Shown here piece by piece: positions 23,135-33,307 of a DNA stretch of 64,000 nt (positions within the stretch are counted from its first letter, which is position 1; the number at the start of each line of letters is the position of its first letter). The DNA lies in the NCBI RefSeq assembly GCF_014652135.1, contig NZ_BMYF01000016.1:1-64000 (forward strand), written 5' to 3'. Position numbers and translations under genes: made by a program. The notes below the pieces were generated by a model. The model made no database searches and was not told where the DNA came from. It saw only the letters and a list, made by a program, of their open reading frames with translations. Origin of the DNA: Mongoliitalea lutea (lineage in GTDB: Bacteria > Bacteroidota > Bacteroidia > Cytophagales > Cyclobacteriaceae).

Positions 23135-26063
23135 AGGTGAAAGGTAATCGAATGGTGACTCTTGTCCCAATCCCTTCTTCTTTGTGATTGATTAAGTCCT
23201 CAACAAAGTATGTTATTGGTTTTGTTAAGCTTTGGTTTAATAAGTTTACTCGAGTTTCTATTGCTTTTGTAGCGAATGCTTGGTGACCTTTTCGCTTAGC
23301 ATTGATGATCTCTGAGGCTTTTCTTCCTACGCCGTTATCTTCGATAACGACAAGTATACTTTTTTCATCTGAGTCCAAAGTGAATTTCACACATAATCTT
23401 TTTGAATTGGATTGATGTAAAAGACCATGTTTAACTGCATTCTCAACAAATGGCTGGATTATTAACGAAGGGATTTGGATAAGATTTTTTTCTATTTGGT
23501 GATCGACGTCCAAAAGATATTCAAAATCTTCCTCAAATCTTCTTTTTTCTAAGGAAATATACAAATCAATTAGCTGAATCTCTTCTTCCAATCGTACAAA
23601 TTGCTTGTCAGATTGTTGTAATACTTTTCTCATTAAATCAGAAAACTTCCCCAAATACTGAGCAGCATCCTGTTTTTGATTGGAGAAAATTAATCCTTGA
23701 ACAGCATTCACAACATTGAAAAGAAAGTGTGGATTCATTTGACTTCTTAAAGCTTTCAATTGTGAGTCTAATAATTTGGCTTTGAGTGTTTCTTTTTCTT
23801 TAAGTTTCTTACCGTAATCCCTTACATAAAGAGCTACACTTGTAAATATCATTCCAATTGTCAGGAAAATAAACCACCATGTTTTCCAAAATGGAGTTTC
23901 TACTTCAAAATTTACAAAAATAGGCTCTGATACATTTTCCGCAATTAAAGCTCTAACTTCTAATTGGTAAGTTCCTGAACTCAACTTGGCAAAAATAATC
24001 GTGTTTTGACCTCTAGGAAGTGTTTGCCAGTTATCTTGATTTGGACTTGTTCTGAATTGAAGATTATAGGCCCCCATGCTTCGATAGTGAATGATATCGA
24101 ATTGAAATTCAAGATTTTCTAATCCATAAGGTAATTTTTCTTCTAAAGAGATGGCTTGATTATTAGAGCTTACTTTACGAAGATGTATCTTCGGATGTAC
24201 AATTGGAATAGCTATTGGTAAGAAAGTCCAAAGTAATCCTTCGGATGTAGCCAACCAAATTTTATCGTTCCAAACCCTTAAATCATTTATGTTTATTCCT
24301 TTGAAAATACTTGAAATGGGTAATAATTGAAGGTTTTTCGATGGGATATGATATTGGTAAAGCTGATTGCCTCCAATTAGGTAAATATAGTCTCCATTCG
24401 ATATAACTTTTTTGACAGGTACAATAGTCTTATCTTCTAAAATAGGTATTTCAGTAATTATTTTATCTCCTTTAATGGCTAACAGGCCTTTTTGTTGCGA
24501 CCCTATCCAAAGGGTTCCCGAAAAATCTTCTACAATACTATTGACAATCAATGGAGAGGAATCATCTGAAAAAAAATTATACTCTTGACCGTCTTTGTCA
24601 AATGCAACTAATCCTTCTGAACTACCAAAATAATAAAGCTGGTATTTCTTTGAATAAAACACCGTCTTAGTACGTTTGTCTAATATGTAATAAATTGGAA
24701 TTGCCGTGGTTGAAAAGCTCGTTAATGGGAATTTACTTCCGAATAGAATACTTGGATGGCTAGTTAGATCTTGTGCAATCAACCCAGCACCTACTGAAGT
24801 AGCAATTAAGTAGTTCCCTTCACCATCAGGTGTGATTTTTTTCGAAAAGTAGATCTCTTCACGATTACGGGCTTGTGGATAATCAAAATATCCTTGCGTA
24901 TAAAAAACAGTACTCGTTAAACTATCAAAATGAATAAACTCTACTTCATTTTGAAGTTGTGACTCTATGGTTTTGAGTATTTCACCAGCTGAGTTTACAG
25001 TGAAAATCGTTCCTTTATTATTTCCAGCTAGTAAAGTGTTATTATTACTGAATGTCAATGATAATATATTGTTTCTACTATCTGTTCTGAAATTAATTAG
25101 CTCTGTTGTATACAACGGCGCATTTGCAATAAAAAACAATCCGTCATCGAGTGTGCTAATCCAGAGATTACCCTCACGATCTTGGATGAAGTCAGATACA
25201 CGCATTCCATCTAAGAGACTGCTACCGACTCTCAGGTTTTTTGTATCAATCAGGAACAAACCTTTATTGGTGCAAACATATAAGTTGTTTTCTATCTCTC
25301 TGAAAAAATAGAGATAAGTTCCTTTGGGGAACTTTTCGTTATTAATCAATTGACCTGTACTTATGTTGAAAATTTCACCTTCTAAAGAGCGGTTCAAACC
25401 AAATAGTTCATCATTAAAAAAGGTAAACTCTAAAACTTTCGATCCTTTTGGACTTTGGGATTGAATAGCCCCTTCTTGATTGATAATTCTTTGGTTATCA
25501 TTGAAAAATACTTGGCTTTGATATTCATGGAGTGAATAAAATGTGTTTTCCTGACCCTTACTTGAAAGAATGGTTGTGGCAAATTCAGTAGTCAGGTCAA
25601 TTTTCAATAAGTTATTATCCATGGCTGCATACAGCCAATTGCCTTGAACAGTGAATTTCTTTAACCCTCCATAGTTCTTTAATGTCTTTTGAACAACTGG
25701 TACGGAGTGGAGCGTTCCATTCGTAACTTTGAAAATCTGATTAGCGAAGTTTTTTGCCCATAAATTGCCCGCTTCATCGTGTAGGAGGTTATCAAAATTA
25801 TTGTCCCAAGATTCAGGAGCGGGTAATTTTAGGAAGTTTTGCCCGTTATACTGAAACACCCCAACATCCGTCCCTAAGTAAAGATATCCTTTAGGGCCCT
25901 GATGGATATCGTAGATTGTCTGAGTGGGAAGTCCTTCCAAGAAACTAATCGGACGAATAAACCTATCCTGCCCCCAAGCCATCGGGCTTGCCAGCAAAAG
26001 AAAAAAACACAAAAGCAGTAAATTACTTACTGCTCTCTTGAGAATGATCAAAGATAGTGGCAT
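23112..26063 (-). CDS. Propeller-type sensor histidine kinase (LytS-like)
   Basis: This 983-residue protein has a signal segment at the start, two-component-regulator propeller repeats over about residues 35-640 (for example DFIQDREGNLWISTLDDGLFF), a Y_Y_Y domain (about 660-730), one membrane span (TWWFIFLTIGMIFTSVALYV, about 733-752), and a His_kinase domain with the phospho-acceptor in SQMNPHFLFNVVNAVQ near residue 780, then an ATPase domain (VIEDNGVGRKAS). It should sense a periplasmic ligand and signal to the overlapping LytTR regulator. It is unlinked to the SusC/SusD genes, which lie beyond two plus-strand genes. Confidence 0.93.
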   Translation of the reverse strand: MPLSLIILKRAVSNLLLLCFFLLLASPMAWGQDRFIRPISFLEGLPTQTIYDIHQGPKGYLYLGTDVGVFQYNGQNFLKLPAPESWDNNFDNLLHDEAGNLWAKNFANQIFKVTNGTLHSVPVVQKTLKNYGGLKKFTVQGNWLYAAMDNNLLKIDLTTEFATTILSSKGQENTFYSLHEYQSQVFFNDNQRIINQEGAIQSQSPKGSKVLEFTFFNDELFGLNRSLEGEIFNISTGQLINNEKFPKGTYLYFFREIENNLYVCTNKGLFLIDTKNLRVGSSLLDGMRVSDFIQDREGNLWISTLDDGLFFIANAPLYTTELINFRTDSRNNILSLTFSNNNTLLAGNNKGTIFTVNSAGEILKTIESQLQNEVEFIHFDSLTSTVFYTQGYFDYPQARNREEIYFSKKITPDGEGNYLIATSVGAGLIAQDLTSHPSILFGSKFPLTSFSTTAIPIYYILDKRTKTVFYSKKYQLYYFGSSEGLVAFDKDGQEYNFFSDDSSPLIVNSIVEDFSGTLWIGSQQKGLLAIKGDKIITEIPILEDKTIVPVKKVISNGDYIYLIGGNQLYQYHIPSKNLQLLPISSIFKGININDLRVWNDKIWLATSEGLLWTFLPIAIPIVHPKIHLRKVSSNNQAISLEEKLPYGLENLEFQFDIIHYRSMGAYNLQFRTSPNQDNWQTLPRGQNTIIFAKLSSGTYQLEVRALIAENVSEPIFVNFEVETPFWKTWWFIFLTIGMIFTSVALYVRDYGKKLKEKETLKAKLLDSQLKALRSQMNPHFLFNVVNAVQGLIFSNQKQDAAQYLGKFSDLMRKVLQQSDKQFVRLEEEIQLIDLYISLEKRRFEEDFEYLLDVDHQIEKNLIQIPSLIIQPFVENAVKHGLLHQSNSKRLCVKFTLDSDEKSILVVIEDNGVGRKASEIINAKRKGHQAFATKAIETRVNLLNQSLTKPITYFVEDLINHKEEGIGTRVTIRLPFTYEYSHNS

Positions 26064-26106
26064 GAAGAAGCATCATACAGATTTCTATGCCCAAGATAAT
26101 CAGAAA

Positions 26107-26484
26107 TTAATCTTCAGGGAAAGGAATAAAAACAAAAGATGTAAACTCTCCATCCATTACAAACAAACAACAGAATTCATCCGGATTTTTGTAATTGGAT
26201 TTGAAGTCCTCCAGTAATTCTTCTGCGATCAGTTTTCGTTGGATAAACTCATCCACATAAGTGATGTAGTAATTCCAATCCAGTCCTTTTTCTTGTTTGC
26301 CAAGAAAGAGTTGTCCGATGGGCTGCTCTTCTTTGGAAATGGGGAAAATGGGGTATTCTGAAAATTTCCTGCTTCGGACTTGGTAAGAGGCTTCTTTCAG
26401 AATCTCTGAAACTTTTACAAAGTCTTTGGTAATCGTGCCTAAATACTTACCGCTTAATTCCGGGTCATTGAAATCTGAAATCAT
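26107..26484 (-). CDS. Conserved hypothetical protein
   Basis: This 125-residue soluble protein has no signal and no motif I can assign. It contains DFVKVSEILKEASYQVRSRKFSEYPIFPI and a C-terminal FCCLFVMDGEFTSFVFIPFPED that suggest a compact alpha/beta fold. Its ATG overlaps the rlmD stop by four bases, so it is translated in coupling with the methyltransferase. It may be a general housekeeping partner, but I cannot name a function. Confidence 0.65.
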   Translation of the reverse strand: MISDFNDPELSGKYLGTITKDFVKVSEILKEASYQVRSRKFSEYPIFPISKEEQPIGQLFLGKQEKGLDWNYYITYVDEFIQRKLIAEELLEDFKSNYKNPDEFCCLFVMDGEFTSFVFIPFPED

Positions 26485-27887
26485 GGTTTTAAGGTTAAGC
26501 GTACAACATTTTCAACATGATAGGTTTGTGGAAACATGTCCACAGGTTGGATTTTATCTACAGTGTATTTTTCTGCCAATAAGGCCACGTCACGGGCCTG
26601 AGTGGCAGGATTACAAGAAACATATACAATTTTAGGAGCCTCTAATTTCAAAAGCATATTCACCACATCCTCATGCATGCCTGCACGTGGAGGGTCAGTA
26701 ATGATGACATCAGGCTTGGCATGTCTGGCGATGAAATCATCTGTCAACATATCCTTCATATCACCTGCATAAAACAAGGTGTTGTCCAGGCCATTCACTT
26801 GTGCATTTAATTTGGCATCCGCTATCGCTGCTTCCACATACTCGATTCCGATCACTTGCTTTGCTTGCTTGGCTACAAAGTTTGCAATAGTACCCGTGCC
26901 GGTGTACAGGTCATAGACAACTTCATCTCCCGTAAGCTCAGCAAACTCCCGGGCTACCTTATACAGTTCATAGGCCTGTGCGGAGTTGGTTTGGTAAAAA
27001 GACTTTGGACCGATTCTGAATCTTAATCCTTCCATCTCTTCCTCTATATAACTTTTACCCGCAAAAGTCACTACTTCCAAATCATGGAAAGTTTCATTTT
27101 TCTTGAGATTGACGATGTAAAGCAGGGAAGTGATTTCTGGGAATCGCTTGTGGAGAAAATTCATCACCAAGGCAATTTCAGCGGGTTCATCTGCTCCAAA
27201 CTGCACAATTACCATGCTTTCTCCTGTCGAACTTGTGCGGATGATCAAATTCCGCAATAAGCCTACCTGATTTCGGATGTCATAAAAGGAAAGATTATTC
27301 TCCAAAGCAAATACTCTCAGTTCATTGCGGACATCATTAGAAATGTTTCCCTGAAGGTAGCAATGCTCAATGTCGATGATTTTATCAAACATTTTCGGGA
27401 TATGAAATCCCACCGCATTTCGTTCAAAACTCTCGCCCGAATTGATTTCCTCCCGTGTCAACCAACGGTTGTTGGAAAAGGTGAAATCAAGTTTGTTACG
27501 GTAATATTGGGTTTGTTGGGAACCCAAAATCGGTAATACTTCGGGGATCTCAACTTTTGCAATTCGAGTAAATTGATCAAGAACTTGCTGACGCTTGTAG
27601 GTTTGCTGCAAATCGTAATTGATATGTTGCCACTTGCAGCCGCCACATGTTCCAAAATGACTGCAAAAGGGCTCAACCCGGTCTTTGGAGTACTCATGAA
27701 AATGAATGGCTTCTCCTTCTAAAAATGAACTTTTGCCTCGGGTGACACGCACATCCACCACATCTCCGGGAGCTACATTTTGTACAAAAACCACCTTGCC
27801 CTCATGATGCGCCACACATTTGCCCTCGGCAGCTATCCGCTCAATCAATAGGTTGCTGACAACCTTATTTTTCATTTTTCTTGACAT
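26481..27887 (-). CDS. rlmD: 23S rRNA (uracil-C5)-methyltransferase, RlmD type
   Basis: From the ATG at 27887 the protein has 468 residues; the frame stays open to 28016 but that would run into the divergent gene. It starts with a TRAM domain (VSNLLIERIAAEGKCVAHHEG... VVFVQNVAPGDVV), then four iron-sulfur cysteines (FCSHFGTCGGCKWQH and one later), and a SAM-binding fold with YDLYTGTGTIANFVAKQ, DPPRAGMHEDV and catalytic Cys in YVSCNPATQARD. The family methylates uracil in 23S rRNA or tRNA; the exact site (U1939 or U747) cannot be told from sequence. TAATTTTG lies just upstream of the ATG as a possible -7 box. Confidence 0.92.
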   Translation of the reverse strand: MSRKMKNKVVSNLLIERIAAEGKCVAHHEGKVVFVQNVAPGDVVDVRVTRGKSSFLEGEAIHFHEYSKDRVEPFCSHFGTCGGCKWQHINYDLQQTYKRQQVLDQFTRIAKVEIPEVLPILGSQQTQYYRNKLDFTFSNNRWLTREEINSGESFERNAVGFHIPKMFDKIIDIEHCYLQGNISNDVRNELRVFALENNLSFYDIRNQVGLLRNLIIRTSSTGESMVIVQFGADEPAEIALVMNFLHKRFPEITSLLYIVNLKKNETFHDLEVVTFAGKSYIEEEMEGLRFRIGPKSFYQTNSAQAYELYKVAREFAELTGDEVVYDLYTGTGTIANFVAKQAKQVIGIEYVEAAIADAKLNAQVNGLDNTLFYAGDMKDMLTDDFIARHAKPDVIITDPPRAGMHEDVVNMLLKLEAPKIVYVSCNPATQARDVALLAEKYTVDKIQPVDMFPQTYHVENVVRLTLKP

Positions 27888-27966
27888 GGCCGCAAAATTA
27901 ATGAAAAAAACGAGGCTAACCTTGTACTGCGATGGTTGTGTAGATTTTTCTATCTTTGAAGCTAAA

Positions 27967-28788
27967 ATGAATGCTATGCAGTGGAATAGTAAAGTGGTGG
28001 TGATAACCGGTGCCACCTCAGGAATAGGAGAGGCCTGTGCTTTTAGATTTGGTCAAGAAGGAGCGAAAATTGTGATTACAGGCCGCTCTCAAGAACGACT
28101 GAATGCCAGCGTGGAAAAATTGAAAGCAAAAAATATAGACGTCCTAGGAGTCTTGGCAGATGCTGGAAGCAAAACTGATAATGAGCGCATGGTGCAGGAA
28201 GCCTTGCAAGCATTTGGTAGAATCGATGTGCTGATTGCCAATGCGGGGATTTCCATGCGGGCTTTATTTGAGGAAATGGACTTGGAAGTTTTTGAAAAAG
28301 TCATGGACACCAATTTCTGGGGGACGATATATGCTACGAAGTACTGCTTACCCGAAATATTGAAAAATAAGGGGAGCATTATCGGAATTTCTTCGATCAA
28401 CGGTTACAGAGGAACACCTGCCCGAACGGCATATACAGCTAGTAAGTATGCCATGAATGGTTTTTTTGAATCGTTGCGTACCGAAGTCATGAAAAAAGGC
28501 GTTCATGTGTTGGTGGCTTGTCCCGGCTTTACAGCATCCAATATCCGTAATAACGCCTTGACAGCGGATGGGTCCATGCAAGGAGAGTCTCCACGGGATG
28601 AAGGCAGCATGATGACTTCAGAAGAAGTGGCAGATGCGATATTCAAGGCGACTGTTCGTAAAAAAAGAGACTTGGTATTGACGGGAGAAGGAAAATTAGC
28701 TGTATTTTTAAACAAATGGATTCCAGGCATCATGGATGGAATCGTGTATAATAAAATGGCCAAGGAGAAAGATTCTCCCTTTAAATAG
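27967..28788 (+). CDS. Short-chain dehydrogenase/reductase
   Basis: From the ATG at 27967 this is a 273-residue classical SDR. The cofactor loop TGATSGIGEACAFRFG is near 13-28, NAG in VLIANAGISM near 90, and the catalytic Ser-Tyr-Lys set is SIIGISSINGYRG (about 138) with TAYTASKYAMNGF (Tyr about 157, Lys about 161). It should oxidise or reduce a small alcohol or ketone; the substrate is not evident. Upstream extension to 27820 would overlap rlmD and is not conserved. The next gene starts 5 bp after its stop. Confidence 0.92.
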   Translation: MNAMQWNSKVVVITGATSGIGEACAFRFGQEGAKIVITGRSQERLNASVEKLKAKNIDVLGVLADAGSKTDNERMVQEALQAFGRIDVLIANAGISMRALFEEMDLEVFEKVMDTNFWGTIYATKYCLPEILKNKGSIIGISSINGYRGTPARTAYTASKYAMNGFFESLRTEVMKKGVHVLVACPGFTASNIRNNALTADGSMQGESPRDEGSMMTSEEVADAIFKATVRKKRDLVLTGEGKLAVFLNKWIPGIMDGIVYNKMAKEKDSPFK

Positions 28789-28793
28789 CAGGT

Positions 28794-31700
28794 ATGCTAC
28801 AAGAGATTTTTCAGGTATATGCGGATCGTTTATTGGATCTTTCCAGTCGGAACCGGTTGATTTATCAATCCCAATTGCTGGAAAATCAACAGGTAGATGT
28901 ACATGCTCTGGATTTTTTGAATGGAGAACCGTCCTTTACTATCGTATCCCATTTGCTTGGAAAGCGAAAGAAAGTGTCGCTTGTCCAACAGTTAGACGCC
29001 CGAAATCAGGCTAATAATCAGCAGTCCTTGAAATTGAAGCGGCTGGCTCAAGCTACTGACTTCACAGAAAAAGAAAGTGGGGAAAAAAGCTTATACCTGG
29101 CTTGGCCTTATGTAGAAGGGAAATTGTTGAATGGTCAATTGGTGCGGGCTCCTTTGTTACTCCTTCCGGTAGAGTTGAATGCTGAAAACAAGCAATGGGT
29201 CTTGCAGGTGTCTGGAGATGCTGAACTCATGTTTAATTCTGCTTTTTTTCTAGCCTATCAGCAAGCCTCGGGATTAGTGCTGAATTTGGATTGGATCAAG
29301 CAGCTCGAACTCCCGGAATCCTACACAGACTTCCAGGATTTCATCAATCAGCTCTATGCAACGCTCAAGGATAGGATAGAAATCCAGTTCACTAGCGGTA
29401 TTTACGAGCAACGTATTCAAACCTTTCCTACTTCGGGGAAGACCTTGGATCAGGAACGCTTTCAATTGGGTAAGCTGAGTATCAAGCCCTACGCTGTATT
29501 GTCACAGTTCCAGACCAAGACTAGTGCCATGCTTGCAGACTATCAGCTGTTGATGCAAGAGCAGCAAGCGGGAAGCTTGGACGATTTTTTTGCCAATCGC
29601 TTTTTTCCTTCCAAGCAGGTAACCACACCTCGGGAGGAAAATCTGTATACCATATTTCCACTAGATGGATCCCAGGAAAAAGTCATTCAAGCTGTCAGGC
29701 AGGGGAGGAGCTGTGTAGTAGAAGGACCTCCAGGCTCTGGTAAATCACAATTAATTAGTAACCTCGCCATGGATTTCATGGCAAGAGGGAAGCGGGTGTT
29801 GATAGTTTCCCAAAAACGTACTGCCTTGGATGTAGTCGCACAGCGCTTGGCATCGAAAGGTTTTGGAGAATTTCTGGCCCTAGTTCATGATTATCGGACA
29901 GATAGAAAACATCTTTATAAGCAACTCTTCCAACAGGTCGAAAAACTCGACGAATTCAAGAAGGAAAACAGTAGTTTGGATGCCATTCAGTTGGAGCGAA
30001 CCTATGCGCAGATTTGCAGAAAAATCGATGTGTTGAATGAGTTTTTTGAATCTTATAAAAAGGCGCTATTTAACTCAGAAGAATGTGGGCTTCCTATCAA
30101 AGAACTCTACCTTTCCTCTTCTTTGAAGCGTTCATATATACCGCTGACAAATTATTTCCGGAAAATTGAATATGCCCGATTAGATGGATTTCTACGGGAC
30201 TTTAAGCAGTATTGGTATTTTGCACAAAAGTTTGGGAAGACAGATTCTTTTTGGCTACACCGGGTGGATTTTTCCAGTTTTTCCGTATTGGTCCAGCAGC
30301 GGATGCAAGATGCTTTGAAAGAAATGCGTCAGGTAAAACTCGGTTTTCAAGAGTTATTTGGCTATTCCTCTGTTTTTCGCATTACCCACTTATTCGCATT
30401 GGTCCACCAAAAAGAGGCCATGCAACTAGTGAATAAGCATTTGAATCATGAAGGAGTAGATTCATTTCTACATGCTTTTAAGGATGTCAATTCCGAAGAA
30501 GTTGATTTTCCATGGTTGGAGCAAAAACTCGAGATAGTCAAAGGTTTATTCAGTGATGAGGGTATAGAATGGGCCGTGACAGACGAAGAATTACCGGACT
30601 TGATGCAATTGGCCATAGACTTTGCCGATACCACCCAAGCTTGGTGGACCTCGCATAAACTTCCTTGGAATCAAAAGAGGTACAAAAAGATTCTAGCATT
30701 GATGGAGCTGAATCAGCTTCCTATAAATGAGCAAGGAGTAGCAACACTGATCAAAAGACTAGAAAACCGACTCAACCTGAATCATCAATTTACCTTACTG
30801 TCCGGTAAAGCGTGGTTGTTGCTTCCTGATAAGCCCTTTGATTTTGCTGAGTTTAATCACTTTGCTAGCATGACCATCCAAGCCTTGCGAGGTAAAATAC
30901 AGCTGGAGCAAATGGGGGAACTAGGTGTTTTCATCCAATCGCTTGCTACCAATGAAAAGCCCTTGCCATCGGTCGTTCAATCCCTCATGCGGGAACTTGA
31001 GACTTTGGAGCAACAACTCCTTTCTTGGAGTCATTATTTCAGCACTGTTCAAATCAATCATTTAATGGATTACCCTATCGGGGAAGGATTGCTCCAAGTG
31101 GCGGAGGAGTTGCCCTTAATTTTTGATGAACTGATCAGTTTTGATAAGTTGCTGCATAGCTTGGATTCCGATGAGATTCACTTGATGGAGTGGATGCTAG
31201 ATACTTTTGGAGAGCAGCCCTTAGAAGAATTACAAGAAGCCTTTTTGAATGGATGGAAGTTGGCTTGGATCGAGCACATTGAACAGAAATATCCTGTTCT
31301 GCAAACATCCGCTACGTCTCACATGCATCATCAACAGCAGGAATTGATGGAGGCTGTGCTGGAAAAATGGGCCTTAGCTTCCTCTATCGCACAGGTGAGG
31401 CTAAAGGAGCAGGTCTATCAAGGACTTGAGTTTAATCGATTAGGCAACCTTTTGACCTATCGGGATTTGAGGCATCAGGTTAGTAAGCAAAAGAGAATAT
31501 GGCCTATCAAACAAGTGATTGATAGCTTTGAGTCAGAAATTTTTCGCTTGGTTCCATGTTGGTTGGCCTCTCCAGAGACAGTTTCTGCGATTTTTCCATG
31601 TCGAGATTATTTTGATTTGGTGATTTTTGATGAAGCCTCCCAATGTTTTGCAGAAAAAGGGATTCCAGCCATGCTTCGCGGTAAACAGGTAGTGGTGGCG

Positions 31701-32729
31701 GGAGACAGTCAGCAGCTAAGACCTACGGATTTGTACCAAGCACGTTTGACGGTAGAAGAGGAGGACATAGCCTTGGAAGTGGAGTCCTTATTGGATTTGG
31801 TAAGTCTGTATTTTGAGAAATATTGGCTACAGGGACATTATCGAAGTGAGCATCTATCATTGATACACTTTTCCAATCAGCATTTTTATGATAACAAGTT
31901 GGAAATGCTTCCAACACTTAGGTCCGTTAATCATCCTTCACAAGTGATTTTTTACCACTTTGTGGATGGTGTTTGGGAAAAGCAGACCAATCGACTAGAG
32001 GCGGAGAAAGTAATTGCCCTGCTCCAAGAGATTCAAAAAAAAGATGGGGATTCCAATAGCATTGGGATTATCGTTTTCAATGTGTTTCAATTGGAATTAG
32101 TGGAAGAGTTATTGGCGAAAGCAGAAGGGGTTTCCTTAGCCCGCGTGGTAGTCAAAACTATTGAACATGTGCAAGGAGATGAGTATGATTATGTAATTTT
32201 AGCTTTGGGCTATGCCCGAAATCCACAAGGAAAATTGATTGCTAATTTTGGTCTGCTTTCCAAGCAGGGGGGGAGGCAGCGCTTGAATGTGGCCATCAGT
32301 CGTGCCCGCAAACAACTCCATTTGATCAGTAGTATCAGCAGCAAGGATTTTTCTAAGAAGCAGCTGGAAAACGAGGGGATAGCTTTGCTTCAAAAGTATC
32401 TAGCATATGTGGAGGCTCAACATAAGGGAGAGACATTGGTTAGAGAGCAACCTACTATACGAGGCTATGCCGCAAATTGGCAGTTACGGCATCGATTATT
32501 GAAGCAAGATTCTGTCCAATCTTTCGATGACTTTTCTTGGGTTGATTTGGTTGAAATAGAAGATGGTATCATCACGGGTGCAATTCTGACAGATGATGAG
32601 CGTTTGTTTGGGGCAAGTTCGGGTAAGGAACCCATGGTGTATCATCCCTTGGCCTTACAGTATAAAGGCTGGCCCTATGTGTTTTCGTTCTCTCGTAATT
32701 ACTGGCTAAATAATCAGGAGTTGGGTTAA
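28794..32729 (+). CDS. Large SF1 helicase with DUF4011-type N-terminus
   Basis: The 1311-residue protein opens with a DUF4011-like segment (ADRLLDLSSRNRLIYQSQL). A superfamily 1 helicase core follows with Walker A VEGPPGSGKSQLIS near 308-320, a very long insertion of about 600 residues rich in helices, Walker B FDLVIFDEASQCF near 940-952, GDSQQLRPTD, and the C-terminal motifs GDEYDYVILALGYAR and RLNVAISRARKQL (about 1160). This is the Upf1/AAA_11-AAA_12 type. Such proteins are found both as core genes and in defence islands; the neighbours here are housekeeping, so no defence role is implied. It follows the SDR gene by five bases. Confidence 0.88.
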   Translation: MLQEIFQVYADRLLDLSSRNRLIYQSQLLENQQVDVHALDFLNGEPSFTIVSHLLGKRKKVSLVQQLDARNQANNQQSLKLKRLAQATDFTEKESGEKSLYLAWPYVEGKLLNGQLVRAPLLLLPVELNAENKQWVLQVSGDAELMFNSAFFLAYQQASGLVLNLDWIKQLELPESYTDFQDFINQLYATLKDRIEIQFTSGIYEQRIQTFPTSGKTLDQERFQLGKLSIKPYAVLSQFQTKTSAMLADYQLLMQEQQAGSLDDFFANRFFPSKQVTTPREENLYTIFPLDGSQEKVIQAVRQGRSCVVEGPPGSGKSQLISNLAMDFMARGKRVLIVSQKRTALDVVAQRLASKGFGEFLALVHDYRTDRKHLYKQLFQQVEKLDEFKKENSSLDAIQLERTYAQICRKIDVLNEFFESYKKALFNSEECGLPIKELYLSSSLKRSYIPLTNYFRKIEYARLDGFLRDFKQYWYFAQKFGKTDSFWLHRVDFSSFSVLVQQRMQDALKEMRQVKLGFQELFGYSSVFRITHLFALVHQKEAMQLVNKHLNHEGVDSFLHAFKDVNSEEVDFPWLEQKLEIVKGLFSDEGIEWAVTDEELPDLMQLAIDFADTTQAWWTSHKLPWNQKRYKKILALMELNQLPINEQGVATLIKRLENRLNLNHQFTLLSGKAWLLLPDKPFDFAEFNHFASMTIQALRGKIQLEQMGELGVFIQSLATNEKPLPSVVQSLMRELETLEQQLLSWSHYFSTVQINHLMDYPIGEGLLQVAEELPLIFDELISFDKLLHSLDSDEIHLMEWMLDTFGEQPLEELQEAFLNGWKLAWIEHIEQKYPVLQTSATSHMHHQQQELMEAVLEKWALASSIAQVRLKEQVYQGLEFNRLGNLLTYRDLRHQVSKQKRIWPIKQVIDSFESEIFRLVPCWLASPETVSAIFPCRDYFDLVIFDEASQCFAEKGIPAMLRGKQVVVAGDSQQLRPTDLYQARLTVEEEDIALEVESLLDLVSLYFEKYWLQGHYRSEHLSLIHFSNQHFYDNKLEMLPTLRSVNHPSQVIFYHFVDGVWEKQTNRLEAEKVIALLQEIQKKDGDSNSIGIIVFNVFQLELVEELLAKAEGVSLARVVVKTIEHVQGDEYDYVILALGYARNPQGKLIANFGLLSKQGGRQRLNVAISRARKQLHLISSISSKDFSKKQLENEGIALLQKYLAYVEAQHKGETLVREQPTIRGYAANWQLRHRLLKQDSVQSFDDFSWVDLVEIEDGIITGAILTDDERLFGASSGKEPMVYHPLALQYKGWPYVFSFSRNYWLNNQELG

Positions 32730-32751
32730 TTCAATGTTGGCTAAAAATAAA

Positions 32752-32808
32752 ACCTGCCAAAACTTTTCAGAAGAGTATTCATTTCTCTCCAAAAAATTTC
32801 TGGCAGGT
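32752..32808. terminator. Long inverted repeat between convergent helicase and gldH genes
   Basis: ACCTGCCA (32752-32759) and TGGCAGGT (32801-32808) pair perfectly, with further partial pairing of the adjacent A- and T-rich segments and a loop of about 25 bases. It lies in the gap between convergent genes, so it is probably a terminator, though without a clean T run. Confidence 0.45.
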
Positions 32809-32830
32809 ATGATGCTGAAATTATCTTAGA

Positions 32831-33307
32831 TCAGTTAGCCGCGTGTTTAACCACTTTTAGTCCAATGGCCTCAATTCCATTTAAGGTTTCAGTCCGCATG
32901 TATTGGATAAACTGTACGGTAGCAATTTTTGAGTCCACAGAAACAGGCAAGGTGTCATACTTGGTAAACGTTCCACCGAATCCTTTTCCCAAAGGGCTAC
33001 CTGAGGTGCGTTCAAACAGAGGAATATTCACTAAGGTGTTTTCAAGAATTTGATTGCTACTATCGCGGAGTATGTAGCGCACATAGAGATTTCTAAACTC
33101 GTATGCATCCGTATGCTTGACTGCAATCAACATTTTTCCGTGATGGGCTGCCGGGTTCAGCTCAAAACGCACGGTGTCTTCAATGCTCCATTTTAGACTG
33201 GGCATTCCCTGATAATCCTCAAATAGCCTATCCGTACCGCAAGCACTCAGTACTAGGATACTTACGATAATACCAATGAGACTATAGGCTAATCTATTCC
33301 CCGCCAT
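32831..33307 (-). CDS. gldH: Gliding-motility lipoprotein GldH
   Basis: The product of 158 residues has a lipoprotein signal (LIGIIVSILVLSACG, cysteine 23) and the GldH core: FEDYQGMPSLKWSIEDTVRFE, then RNLYVRYILRDSS and PLGKGFGGTFTKYDTLP. GldH is needed for gliding motility and type IX secretion in Bacteroidota. I set the start at the ATG at 33307; the frame continues upstream only as a shadow of ricT. It overlaps the end of ricT by 14 bases, a neighbour relation I know to be common in this phylum. Confidence 0.92.
   Translation of the reverse strand: MAGNRLAYSLIGIIVSILVLSACGTDRLFEDYQGMPSLKWSIEDTVRFELNPAAHHGKMLIAVKHTDAYEFRNLYVRYILRDSSNQILENTLVNIPLFERTSGSPLGKGFGGTFTKYDTLPVSVDSKIATVQFIQYMRTETLNGIEAIGLKVVKHAAN

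Noticed and set aside
27820-27966. Longer N-terminus for the short-chain dehydrogenase
   Set aside because: It runs into rlmD on the other strand and precedes a standard SDR start with a good ATG at 27967.
28794-32729. Defence-system helicase
   Set aside because: Neighbours are ordinary housekeeping genes and no nuclease or other partner is present.
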